From contig OZ017799.1 in assembly GCA_963969395.1 (NCBI GenBank), positions 374,501 through 438,500 of the forward strand: DNA of 64,000 bases. Reading direction: 5' to 3'. Source of the DNA: Pseudoscleropodium purum. Its lineage: Eukaryota; Streptophyta; Bryopsida; Hypnales; Brachytheciaceae. Under the pieces are notes generated by a model. The model did no database searches, was not told the DNA's origin, and saw nothing but the letters and a program-made list of their open reading frames with translations. This document shows, in pieces, positions 34,196 to 45,047 of this stretch. A program made the position numbers and the translations under genes. Position 1 is the stretch's first letter, and each line of letters begins with the position of its first letter.

Positions 34196-36744
34196 ATTTA
34201 GATGGCTAAAATTGTTTGTTCATTGCATCAACAACTTTGTTTTTATAGAAAATTGATGGCATTTAGGGCGAGGCGAATTTTTCCTAAACTTTGATCAAAA
34301 GTTTTTAATTTTTTCCAAGGGAGGGGAAAAGAATTGAAACATAAACATCATGTTTGCATCTTTTTCGTACAGAGTGTACTAGTTTCTATCTATAGATGGC
34401 AATGATGGCCCGGTCACAAGTAGCTACATTGTGATTGGATCTATCTATAAGAATACCTAAGGTAGGAGATCTTTAAAGTGTATGAGCTCTAGAAGCATCT
34501 TCTAACTCTAAAGTACTCTTTGCTTATTCATTGCACTAGCAATGTACAAATAGTATATATTACTAGAAGTGATTTTTTTTGTAACCGCTATGTTTTAATT
34601 TCAAAATTTCACAACTAACACCTTCAAAGCTCCAAAAAATATGAAATGACTTAAGTTAAATCATTAGATGTTTTGGGGGGAATTGAAAGGGCCATTTTCA
34701 AGTCCGATCCTGGTGTTGTCCCCCTAGTAATTAAAGAATGGCCACTATAAAAAAAATCATTTTAAAAACTTTTTGAATTTTTTTTTGAAATTTTGAAAAG
34801 AAATAAAAAAGAATATGACATGGCAATCTCTTGGCCACGTCATGCAATTGCAATAGTACAATTCCTAGAATCTAAGAATCCAAAGGAACTTACAAGCCTT
34901 TGTAGGAGCTAAAGAACATCTAATGACCAATTCCATTTTATTTTTCAAGAAAAATTTACTGAAAAAATATTTCAAGAAGTCTAACCTCCCCAAATTAATT
35001 ATCTACTCTTAAATGAATACTTTGTGGACCTCCTACAGTAGAGCATCCGTATTGTGTAACAAGGATTATAGACAATATTGGAATTCTTAAATAGAGGTTT
35101 GTACATCTTATTCTATTCTAATGAATATTCAAAAAAAATTAACTCAATACCAAGTTGGCAATCCAAATCCAATTTTGTCAAATGGACTTTTCAACATTAT
35201 AAAAAGAAGAAGAAAAAAAGATATTCCTTAAAAAAAAAAGACTTTTCATGCAAAAAGGTAAGGTTGAATCTATTGGCACACATAAGAATGCTTGAAAAGG
35301 TATTACAATTATGAATCTTCCTATTGTGGATCAAGTTGTAGGCCTTTATATTTTGTCAACTTGCTAGATTTGGAAAAGAGAATGATGGACTGAAGAATAA
35401 AACTAATCAATACCACTTATCAATTGGGGAGTGTTTTTTTAGAGTTCAAACCCTTCATTATGTCATTTGAGCATTGCCACCAACCACCCCATTCAACCTT
35501 GACAACACCACTTTTTGCTTGTTGTGTTCAATTTGAGGAAAAACAACTTTTCTCCAACATTTCGTCACATTAAAAGTTGTGCGGCATTCCTCTTGTCACT
35601 TCTATATTTACTCAGCACGAGACAATGTTGTAGTGAGTAGTTTTACACTCACACCAACTTGGTCAACTTTGACCATGGCCAATGACATCAATAATATGGA
35701 GGCTAATAAGAAATGTAAGAAGAAAGGGAAGAACTTTAGCAAGGACTTTAAAAGGCTTGTTGATGCAGAGCATTGAATCTTAAGTGCACTACAACATCTT
35801 ACAAGTTTGTAAATGCCTTTGCCATGCGAGATGTTAAATCTTACCCATAAAATGGGCCTAGTAGGTTGGATTTACTCCAAGGGAAAACTCAAGAATTTTT
35901 TTTTTTTCACACAAATTTTTGTTTTGTAAGTTTTGAATTCATATTTGCAATTAGAGACTCCAAACTATCTAAGAGAGGTCTAGATTATCCCCTAAACATG
36001 TCTCAAAATAGGAAACTTTTTTTTACTCTTGCCCCTAGAGAATCCCACAACTAGCCTTGTGGGTAGGATTTAGTGTCTTGCCCTTGCCACTCCTTCATAT
36101 TGTGGTCTAAATTTGCAAAATTGGTGGAGATGCTCTTCCTCAAACTTCCTCACAAATAGTTTCTGTTGACGCAACCAAATTTTTTTTTCTTAAATTATTG
36201 GCCCCTTCATTTTGTTCGATTTTATTTTATTTTTTTAAATGGCCTGCAATGCACTCCTGTCCTTGTAATTGATATTTTTGACCTTATTATCTTCCAACTG
36301 TACCAACTGCAAAACCTGTCAAGCAAGCTATTAATAATTCTGAGGATTCTGCCTCTCTGTAAATAGCCTTTTTGTTTTTGTAAATTACTTATTTTGGAGC
36401 TATGATTTGGGACTATAATTAAGCTACAAAACACTCCCGGTGCGCTGCATATACCGTCGATCTACCAGCTACGATACGGTTTTCTGTACTATGTAATTGT
36501 ATTCCATACAGTAAGGTAAGGGGATCCTTTAATTACGATCCTTAAAGGATTTCGGTCATGAAAACTAATGAAAAGAATCTCAAAATTTTAGGCATCATAG
36601 GAAGTTAAAAATCAATTATGAACTCTCAAAAAAAAATTCAAATGACCCATTGTAAATGTATTTTTTTTAAATCAACAAAATTTTAAGTATATATCAATTA
36701 AAAACATTTTTAATCAACCTTCCAAGTTGCTTTAGTTAACCCCT

Positions 36745-37075
36745 TATTAACACCTAAATGCTCAAGGCTCAAGGCCTTTTTTGAGCTTATTGGAATTTGC
36801 TCTAAATTGAACAAAAAGCCAATACTTTGATAACTTGTATCAATTTAAGAAAAAATTGTAACCATACAATTTCAAATTAGATATGTTAAAGATCGTATAA
36901 GAAAAGAAAATACAACAATATCAATTGAAAAATTACAATATTTGATCATAAGGGTGTTAAAATTGTAAAAGTAATTAGAAGTATTTCAATCATCTTTTCA
37001 CAAGTCAAATCTAAAAACTCAGCCACCAAATAAATATGAGGTTAAAGGGACATAACATGCATAATCCTAGTCCCA
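36745..37075 (-). repeat. Dispersed repeat, copy 2 (inverted relative to 30370-30690)
   Basis: Its reverse complement aligns with 30370-30690 over about 320 bp at roughly 70-75% by eye. Both copies are non-coding and AT-rich. Confidence 0.6.
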
Positions 37076-37267
37076 TTTATGACTTCTCAAATCTACTCTA
37101 CAGTTTTTTTTAAATGGATTTTAAATGTTTATTTTTCTCCAAGATCTAGTGCATTTGAGGCTTTGATTTTCAAGAGCCCTCAATGCTAGAAAATCAAGAT
37201 TTTGCAATGGACACCTTGGCTTGTTTAAAATCTTGAATTGGAAAATCATAGACATTTTTTTTTTCTG

Positions 37268-37886
37268 GTGCAATCTGGCACTATTTGCCGAAAAAGAGAA
37301 TTAAAAAAAAAAGCCCCGGATACCAATCAAAGGGAATATTCTTCGTCAATGCAAGGAGACCTTTTGACGGGGGATTTGGCATTTGGCACCCCACCGGAAA
37401 CAACATTGCCTCCCTTTACCTTCATTTAGGGTCAGGTCTTCTTATTTTATTTGCTAATAATGCAAGCTGACTCTGTTGATGTGGCACTGCCCCTTTTGTG
37501 AAAACGCTTCAGTTGGCCTTTCACTCTCTCAGTCAGCCAATTTTGGTCTCCTTGCCCCCCACCCGAAAACCGCCGAGCCTCCGAAATTATGCCGGGCCCG
37601 CTTCCATCCCGCCAAAGTCAGGAGGAGCACAGCTGGACACTTGGTGTGGGCCTGCATGCAGACAATGGTACCGTTCCGGCATTCGGTTCAGGCCGGAAGG
37701 GGAGTTCATGAACCACAAATGGGCCGCTAAATTTAGCAAAACTTACTGGACTAGGAGTTTTAGGACCTACAAAAATATGTGAATATTCATACAAAGTCAA
37801 TTTTTGAATGGATGTTTTGAAATTTAGACACAAGATGCATATACAACCAGATACTTTTCTTTTGGAAAAATAGTGCCAAATTGTAC
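37268..37886. mobile_element. 619-bp non-autonomous element with 19-bp terminal inverted repeats
   Basis: The left end GTGCAATCTGGCACTATTT (37268-37286) and the reverse complement of the right end, GTACAATTTGGCACTATTT (37868-37886), match at 17 of 19 bases. The interior (about 37550-37700) is markedly GC-richer than the flanks and encodes nothing recognisable. No clear target duplication is visible because both flanks are homopolymer-rich, so the superfamily is undetermined. Confidence 0.5.
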
Positions 37887-37889
37887 TTA

Positions 37890-40800
37890 AAAAACAATTT
37901 GGTTAAAAAATGGTGACCACTAGAAAACTTCAAATTTAAATATATCTAGTGTGCCTTGAGCCAAAAATGTGACCAAAGGACTCACGATTCAAGAAATCTC
38001 AATGTAACAAAACAAAACAAAACATCCTAACTTAAGGTATGGATCTTAGATGAAATAACCAAATTGTAGATGAAAATAGACTTATGGATATGTGCTAAAG
38101 TGAGATTTTCTATGCAATGTGTGGAATGATGAATGTTGAAATTTAGAGCACTGCTACCACATTTTATATTCTCTACTTTAATTTTTCTTTAAAAATGAAA
38201 AAAAGACCTAATGCAAACTACCTTTGTAGAGAAGAAGGGATAAGTCTAATCATATGCTCAAATAAAAAATCCTAAGCTCCAAATAAAATTTAGGCAACTT
38301 AATAGTTTGAACAGCTTGTGCTACTCCCTCATCTAGTTTCAAAATTTGATATGAATATAACTAAATAATGTGATAAGTATAGTATGCAATTGTCCAAAAA
38401 AACTATATTTAGTGCAAAGTGCAAATGTCCTACTCCAAAAGTAGTCTTAAAGTTTTCTAAACTAATGGGCAATTTTAGAAAAGAAAACGTTTTTTTAATC
38501 TTGAAATGCTATAATTTTGCAATTCATTATTGATTTAAAAAAAATTCCATATATTCTATGTTTTAATTATGTATTTTTCTTGTCTTGATTTTCTTTAAAA
38601 GGGTTCTTTGATGCACGTGAAATCATCATAAAAAACTATAGTTAATGTGTTATTGGTTTGGTTGATCATTTTGTATTGCTAAGTGAATTTGAGTAAGTTA
38701 GATCCCTTCTTTGCTTAGGGAATATTGCATGTTTGTATCTAACAAGACGGATTACTCAATTGTATGGAGATTCAATTTAAAATAGAGAAAAAACTCACCT
38801 AAGAAGACTCAAAGTATGTTGACCCTACTGACCATTAGAGGATTTCATGAGGGCCAGGAGGGCCGTTTCAAGCAACTAAACCCTGCAATGAAGAGAATGC
38901 TATGCTATCAAAAAAAATTTGAAGAATTTAAAAAAAAAAATGAAAAACAAAGTTGAATTTTTTTTTAAAACAATGTGACAATTACTTTGCCATGTCGGGC
39001 AATAGGTTTCAGCTAGTTCATAGGGTCAGAGAACGTTTGGGAACTTGCAACCCTCTTGGACCTTAGAAAATCTTTTAATGCAAAGATGCATTACATGAGA
39101 TTTGAGGGCTTTATAAAATTGTGGGTTCACCAGCCTCTAAAAATGCAAGGAATGCTTCTAGTGAATTAGTTTGATGTCGTTGAGCGAATGCCACGTCATT
39201 TCTAAAAAAAATTCAACTTTCTCAATGCATATTTATAATTTAATTTTTTTATATTTTTATTTAAAAAAAATTTGATAGCTAGCTGTTCCTTTGTTGCAAG
39301 GGAGGGAAAGAAAGGGAATATGCTTGAAACAAGTTGTTAATGCCTTCAAATCTCTTTTAATGAAAAGATTCCTTTCCTCAAACTTCAAACTTTTTATTCT
39401 TGCATTCTATGCAGTCAAATGGTCTGATTTTTTTTAAAAACACATTGTCCAAATAGTCTTATGCACTTTTGGACAAATGGAGTTAAATAATAATAGTAAT
39501 AAATAAATAAATACAAAAATAAAATAAAATTGGTCAATGCACCCTAAATGGCAAGTTTTGACAATTTCACTTTAAATTCACTCTTTGTCTTTTGGAGTCT
39601 AATCTAGAAGCTCTGCGATGTTTAATTTCTAAACAACAAAGAGATTGAAATTCAATTTTCTTTCTCATTGCGACTTGGATGAAAGTCATCTAGTTTATGG
39701 ACATATTTTATGAAGTTGTTGTCCTATCTAATGGTTAGATTTGGTGTTATTTAAATTCATATTTTTCTAAAATTACAAATGTGGAAGTGTGTCAAGCCAA
39801 AAATTGCATTGACTTTAGTTGAAAATTGGATATGCAAAAATGAGGTCATAGATTTAAAAAAAACACAAAAATTTCAAAAAATCACCATATCAAGAGAACC
39901 TCATTTCAAATATATTCCAACAAGTTTTATTCTTACAGATGATTATATTTTGCTTGTAATTGAATTTTGAAGGAATTTTGAAATTTCCTTTACAAAATTT
40001 CTAAAAAAAATATTGGTGATAGTACCAGGGAATCTAACCATATGAGTGGAATCTAAAACTCAAAGTCTACAATTTTTATTAGTATGTTAGTTCCAAAATA
40101 TTCTTCCGTATAGCAATTTTTCATAACAATTTTTTTCCAAATCGTCAATTTTGAAAAAGGATCTACACGTTTGGTGGTTAAAGGAATCCAATAAATTTAT
40201 TTGGAATCCAAATAGTGAGGAATCCCAGAAGGAGTCGAGTAATTACTTCCTGGCTGCGCAAATCCTTGAAGTTTGACTTACTTGATTCTGTCTTAGCACT
40301 ACAGTACTTTTCAGTTTATTCCATTTATTTTCTGCACTTCAGAGAGCAATCTTCAGTTCTTCACTAAAACAAATGAAGCCACTTTCATTTATGGAAAATG
40401 GGTGAAACCAGTGAGTTCTTTTTAAGGCAATTTAACGCCCAGTTGCATCAGAAAATGACCAGCTTCAAGTCCATGAGGTAGCAACATCCATAACCATCAG
40501 TGTACCTATAACCATCACCTATAAAATCTTCAATAATCTTTGGAAATGAATAGATGTCATAACGAGGATGTACTACATCTGAACATCAGAGCTTAGTGCT
40601 GATATTAGGTGCAATTGAAGTCAACACTTCAAAAATTCACAACTTATTCTCAAAGTATTGAAGTAATACATTCAAAAAGGCATAGTGATTATTTTTCTCT
40701 TGCTATTAGGATCCTATAATTTTTTGGATGTCTATTAATAATAATCATGTTCAAACCCCTTAAAATGATGGTTATGGGTGATGCTACCTTAGAAAAAAAA

Positions 40801-42650
40801 GGGTTAATGAGTTTAAGAATGCTAGATTGTAATCATGGCCTTGTACACCACTACCACAATGTTTCCTAAGCCTCATTTCATTTGTTGTGTAGAGCCATCA
40901 CATACCTAAATTGCATACTAAAAATAAGACTCTTTCGATTCATCCCCCCCTAAAAAATGAAAGAGCTAGAAAACTTAAAATTTTCTTGAAAGAAAGGTCA
41001 TATAAGCATTGGTGTAGAAACCAAAAAAAAAGATTGGGGGAAATACTTAAATATATGGATGATAAATGGTTTCTTTATCCAATAGTGTGTATTCATTTGA
41101 CATGTATACAATGATAACATTCAAAGATTTTGTTACAATTCAACAATTTCATTCAATAGTGGGTTTTGAATGGTACATTTTGAATGTCTTTCCTTCAAAC
41201 ATGTGGCAAAGACTAGTTTTATAATTTCTCATAATTCAACATTTTGGCTGGATTTGGAAAAGATTCATAACATTGGAATGTTTGTTGGTTACATATTCCC
41301 CTCCATTCCATAATGCTAGTCCTTTTTTGTAGTAATGAAAGTAATAAGGATTTGACAACAATATTTTTGTGCTTGTTACAATCAAATGATTCTATAGTGA
41401 ATGTGCAATGTCAACTATCAAGTGCAAAAACAAGTGAACATGGCTATTAATTGCAATAAAAAAAAGATAATAAAAATAGGAGGTTGCATTAAAGACAAAG
41501 TACCACACACAAATAAAGATAGGCTTTATAGAAAAGGAAGACTTTGTGTGCAACTACCTTGTCCTCTCCCTGTATTTAGATGTGCCCAAGAACAACTTGG
41601 AATTCAATAGATTCAATAAAAAATTCAATGTCTTTTGGTCTTTGACCAAATCAACTTCAAATTGCTATAAAAAGATTTCATTTTTATAATGTTTTAATCT
41701 ATAAAGTGAATAATAAACTAGACTTTTTGTGCTTCATTTCAATAGTTATTGTAAAAAAAAATCCATCTTCAATTCTAAAATCCATAACTTAAGTTAGGTT
41801 GTTTGTTTTGTTTCTTTGTTACGTTCAAATCTATTGAACCGTGCATCCTCTTGTTGTGTTTTTGGTATTGTCACAAAGCTCTTAGTGAAGAAAGATGCAT
41901 GGGATTTGTTTCATGGTGTTTGGACTTATGGTGTGAAAGCATTAGAAGATTTGGGGGGCCTCTAGATGCCTGCAAGTTATCACAGTTTGCGAATGCAGGG
42001 AACAAGTTCCGTGCAATGGTTTGACGTGGGTGAGATCTGCTACGTCATTGACCATTTTTATTTTTATTTTTGCATTTGGAGACTATATTTATGAATTTTT
42101 TTTTTGACAACGGGCCATTCCTCTCGTTGTGGGGAACTGCTGCGGGGGAACAAGCCCAAAATAGGCTTCTAGACCCCCCAAAATTCTTCTAATGCTATTG
42201 AATTTCAAATTTTTTATCAATTGAAAATTTTTAAAATTGCTTTTACTTTTATATTGCCCATGGCAGCAACATGGGGCACACTACTCAAGTTTCAAGTACA
42301 TTACAATATAAGTCAAGTAATTCAAAACAAATGAAAAAAATGAAAGAAACTAAGGCAATAGGTCGTAGGTACAAAAGGGATAGTTCAAGCTCATGTCTTA
42401 GGTACAAAAGCAATATTACATAAAACGTGGTATTCTTGAAGGGATAGTGGCTCATGTTCTTGAGGGGATAGTTGTGCTTAGTGACAATTTTACATGTTTG
42501 AATGTTTTTATGTATAATTCTATAAACTTATAGTTTCATCATGAAAAAAATTGAGGAAGAACTTTCAATTGTTGTCTTTTTCTCCTTTTCACAAATAATA
42601 TCTGTTTTATTTAACTTGAGCTTAGGGAAAAAAAAGAATAAAAAAAAAGA
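37890..42650. other. AT-rich gene-free DNA
   Basis: Only short, motif-free frames on both strands; no RNA gene or paired terminal repeats recognised. It is likely degraded transposon DNA judging by composition. Confidence 0.55.
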
Positions 42651-42659
42651 CACTCCAAG

Positions 42660-43841
42660 ATGGATCCCGGTACCGGTACCGGTAAAGAGAAGGGTGAAAA
42701 ATTAGTCCCCAAATTTCCAGGGGATCTGGGTTGGACCCGGAGAAAGGCCCTGTGAAGTCAAGTCCTTCAACGGACCCTCCGCCCCCTGGGACGGGAATCC
42801 GGGAACGTGGGGAGTCAGGGGAACGTGCCCCCACTTGTCGGGAACGCTTCGTCTACAACTTCTGGTTTGTCTCTTTTTCCGAAGCATTGCCTTCGTCCCC
42901 GAGTCTCGTCCTCCCACCTCAAATTCAAAATCAGTATTTCTCATTGTTTTGCACGAAAATTTGCGGCTCTTGTTTCCCTGTTGTGAACAAAACAATCATC
43001 GAAGCTTATCTGATGGTACAGTGCTGTTTTTTCTTATCGGAGGAAGCATCATATCCCGGGGAAGCATTGGGGTTGAATACCCGCACTTCACAGGATATCT
43101 CAAAGCTGTGAGAAATGATTCCGTGAATCGACTTCTGATTTTTCCCGGAGCGAGCGAATGCATGCCTTGATCACTGGCATCGTATGATGGTTGGAACTTG
43201 CATTGAACTTTCTCATCGAAGTGTGCCGACCTCACTGATTTGATAGAAATTCAGTGTGTCCGGTTTATGAATTGTCTGTTTGACGGGGTTGAGCGAGAAA
43301 TTGCGTACTCGGTTGCCTTTAGGTGGAAGAGCCGTATGCATGTGGAGTCGGCGATCGTTGACAAAGGAGGTGGTCTTCAATTAGGCAGGGGAAAGATGAG
43401 GGTGCCCGACGATCAGAAGAGCGTCCATTGAGTCCTGGAACGAGTTTGTAGAATAATCTGAAAACAGTGGTTTTTGATCGTAGGTATGTGGCCTTTTCGC
43501 AAGATTTCGTGTAGCAGAGGGGTTGTCTGGACTATTGGTCTGGGAATGCGTGCATGCAGCACGAGTGGTGTGCATTTTGAACTCCACGCACACTTGAGGT
43601 GTTTGAAGCTTGCAATTCTTCATGGTCCTAGCTGGTAGCTGTTGAGACAAGAGGAACCAGGTAGTCAGCTTTGATGTGCATGCTCACTCCTTGCAGAGAG
43701 AAGTAACCGGATTTAACGGTAGAAATCTCAGCAATCCCGTGTAGAGTTTTTGCAACGCTTAAAGAGCTTCAGAAGAACTGGTCTTTCCATCGTATCGGCC
43801 GGTGAGCAGGATGGAATTGATAATCCATAGGTTCTTAATCG
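42660..43841. other. GC-richer region upstream of the ubiquitin-like gene
   Basis: It begins with a GGTACC tandem (42668-42683) and a GC-rich stretch to about 42860. Several overlapping frames exist without motifs. It probably contains the promoter and first exon(s) of the ubiquitin-like gene, but I could not identify a donor site that joins convincingly to the acceptor at 43903. Confidence 0.4.
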
Positions 43842-45047
43842 ATGAGAGTTGCTGCTGCAATGGATGAAGATTTTACTAACCTTAAGTTGTTTTTGCAATG
43901 CAGAGCAGAAGAAGAAGAAGAGGACAGAGCTGTGGACTTTGAGCGTGGCCCTTACTTCGCCAACGCAGGAATGTTGATCGAGGCGAGGGACTGGCAAAGT
44001 GATGCGGTGCGGTCCATCCAGATCGATGCCAGCCCTAAGAACACCGTGTACGCCGTGAAACTGGCCATCGAGGGCAGCGAGATCATCGGCGCCAGCCTGC
44101 AACGCCTCTCGTATGGCGGTCGTCTCCTCCGCGACGAGCGCGCGCTCGAGGCTTACCAAATCGACAACACCTCCACGCTCCAAATGTGGTGGTGCAAATG
44201 CATGGCGTGCCGCGCCTTGGCGATCGACCAAACCATCCACACCATGCGCATCTACGTGAACACCGGGCGGGACAAGACCATCCCCCTCACAGTGAGCCGC
44301 AACGGTAGCGTGTTCAGCGTGAAGAGCACGCTGCGCGACGCGGAGGGCTCGTCTGCCGGGCGGCAGCGCCTGATTTTCAACGACGAGGAGCTTCTCAACG
44401 GTCGCCTGCTCAGCGAGTACAACATCGCCAAGGACAGCGTGCTGCGCATGGTGCCCATGGAGCCCGTGGGGCTCATGCCCGTGACGGTGTGCATCGCCAT
44501 CCTGGACCGGACCATTACCCTGGAGGTTCGGAAAGCAGACACCGTCCTCGACGTAAAGGCGATGCTGCACCAGATGGAGGGCATTCCGCCCTACCATCAA
44601 CGGCTCAAACCGCGGTACAGCTACGGCTTCTTCAACCGCGAATCGAACAACGCGGATTTGCCGGACGACGCCACCCTGGGCGAGCTGAACGTCAATCGCG
44701 GGGATGCCTTCTTCCTGCTCCGGCGACAGAAGCACCCCGCCGAGTGCCCGTGCTTCGAGTGCTGCGGTTCGTCGTTTCATTTTTTCGTGAAGACGGTGGC
44801 AGGGAAATCCATCGTGATCGACCTGAAAAGCTTTCACACCGTGGAAGCCATCAAGAAGAAGGTGCACGCCAAGGAAGGGATTGCGGTGCACAAGCAGAAG
44901 CTGTTGCTCGGGGACGTTGAGCTTGAGGACGACAAGACGCTGTTTGAGTATAACATCGAGGTAGACTCCATTATCAGATTGGTGGTTAGTAGTGGCGGAA
45001 AATCCGGCTTCGGTAGCTTCCTCTCCAGAGTCAAGGGCTCAGGTTAG
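43842..45047 (+). CDS. Protein with four tandem ubiquitin-like domains and Cys-rich linkers
   Basis: An intact GC-rich frame (401 codons plus TAG). Ubiquitin-like folds lie at about residues 55-117, 135-205, 214-295 and 312-382. Each shows the pattern of ubiquitin (xxIxVxTxxGKxIxLxV, a helix, a QRLxFxxxxL segment, a final LRxV-type strand). No unit ends in Arg-Gly-Gly, so it is not a polyubiquitin precursor to be cut into monomers; it more likely acts as a fixed scaffold or adaptor. Linkers 1-2 and 3-4 carry CKCMAC (118-123) and CPCFECC (302-308). The stated start is uncertain: TTACTAAC followed by a T-rich tract and TGCAG at 43903 looks like an intron end, so the real exon may begin at 43904 with an upstream exon, or translation may start at Met44 (43971). 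AATAAA follows the stop by about 5 bp. Multi-UBL proteins are known in plants; the substrate is unknown. Confidence 0.8.
   Translation: MRVAAAMDEDFTNLKLFLQCRAEEEEEDRAVDFERGPYFANAGMLIEARDWQSDAVRSIQIDASPKNTVYAVKLAIEGSEIIGASLQRLSYGGRLLRDERALEAYQIDNTSTLQMWWCKCMACRALAIDQTIHTMRIYVNTGRDKTIPLTVSRNGSVFSVKSTLRDAEGSSAGRQRLIFNDEELLNGRLLSEYNIAKDSVLRMVPMEPVGLMPVTVCIAILDRTITLEVRKADTVLDVKAMLHQMEGIPPYHQRLKPRYSYGFFNRESNNADLPDDATLGELNVNRGDAFFLLRRQKHPAECPCFECCGSSFHFFVKTVAGKSIVIDLKSFHTVEAIKKKVHAKEGIAVHKQKLLLGDVELEDDKTLFEYNIEVDSIIRLVVSSGGKSGFGSFLSRVKGSG

Larger units (their letters stand above)
31219..37260. other. AT-rich gene-free DNA with minor repeats
   Basis: No frame with recognisable protein features on either strand. 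It contains a small repeat of CTCATGAGACTAATTT at 32689-32750, a C-run at 32994-33006, a 38-bp tandem repeat at 34030-34195 and the inverted dispersed repeat copy at 36745-37075. The rest looks like aged, unrecognisable repeat DNA. Confidence 0.6.

Noticed and set aside
44489..44920. Overlapping plus- and minus-strand frames within the ubiquitin-like gene
   Set aside because: They are GC-driven shadows of the main 401-codon frame, which alone has recognisable domains.
43842..45047. Polyubiquitin gene
   Set aside because: The four domains are highly diverged from ubiquitin and from each other, and none ends in the Arg-Gly-Gly processing site.
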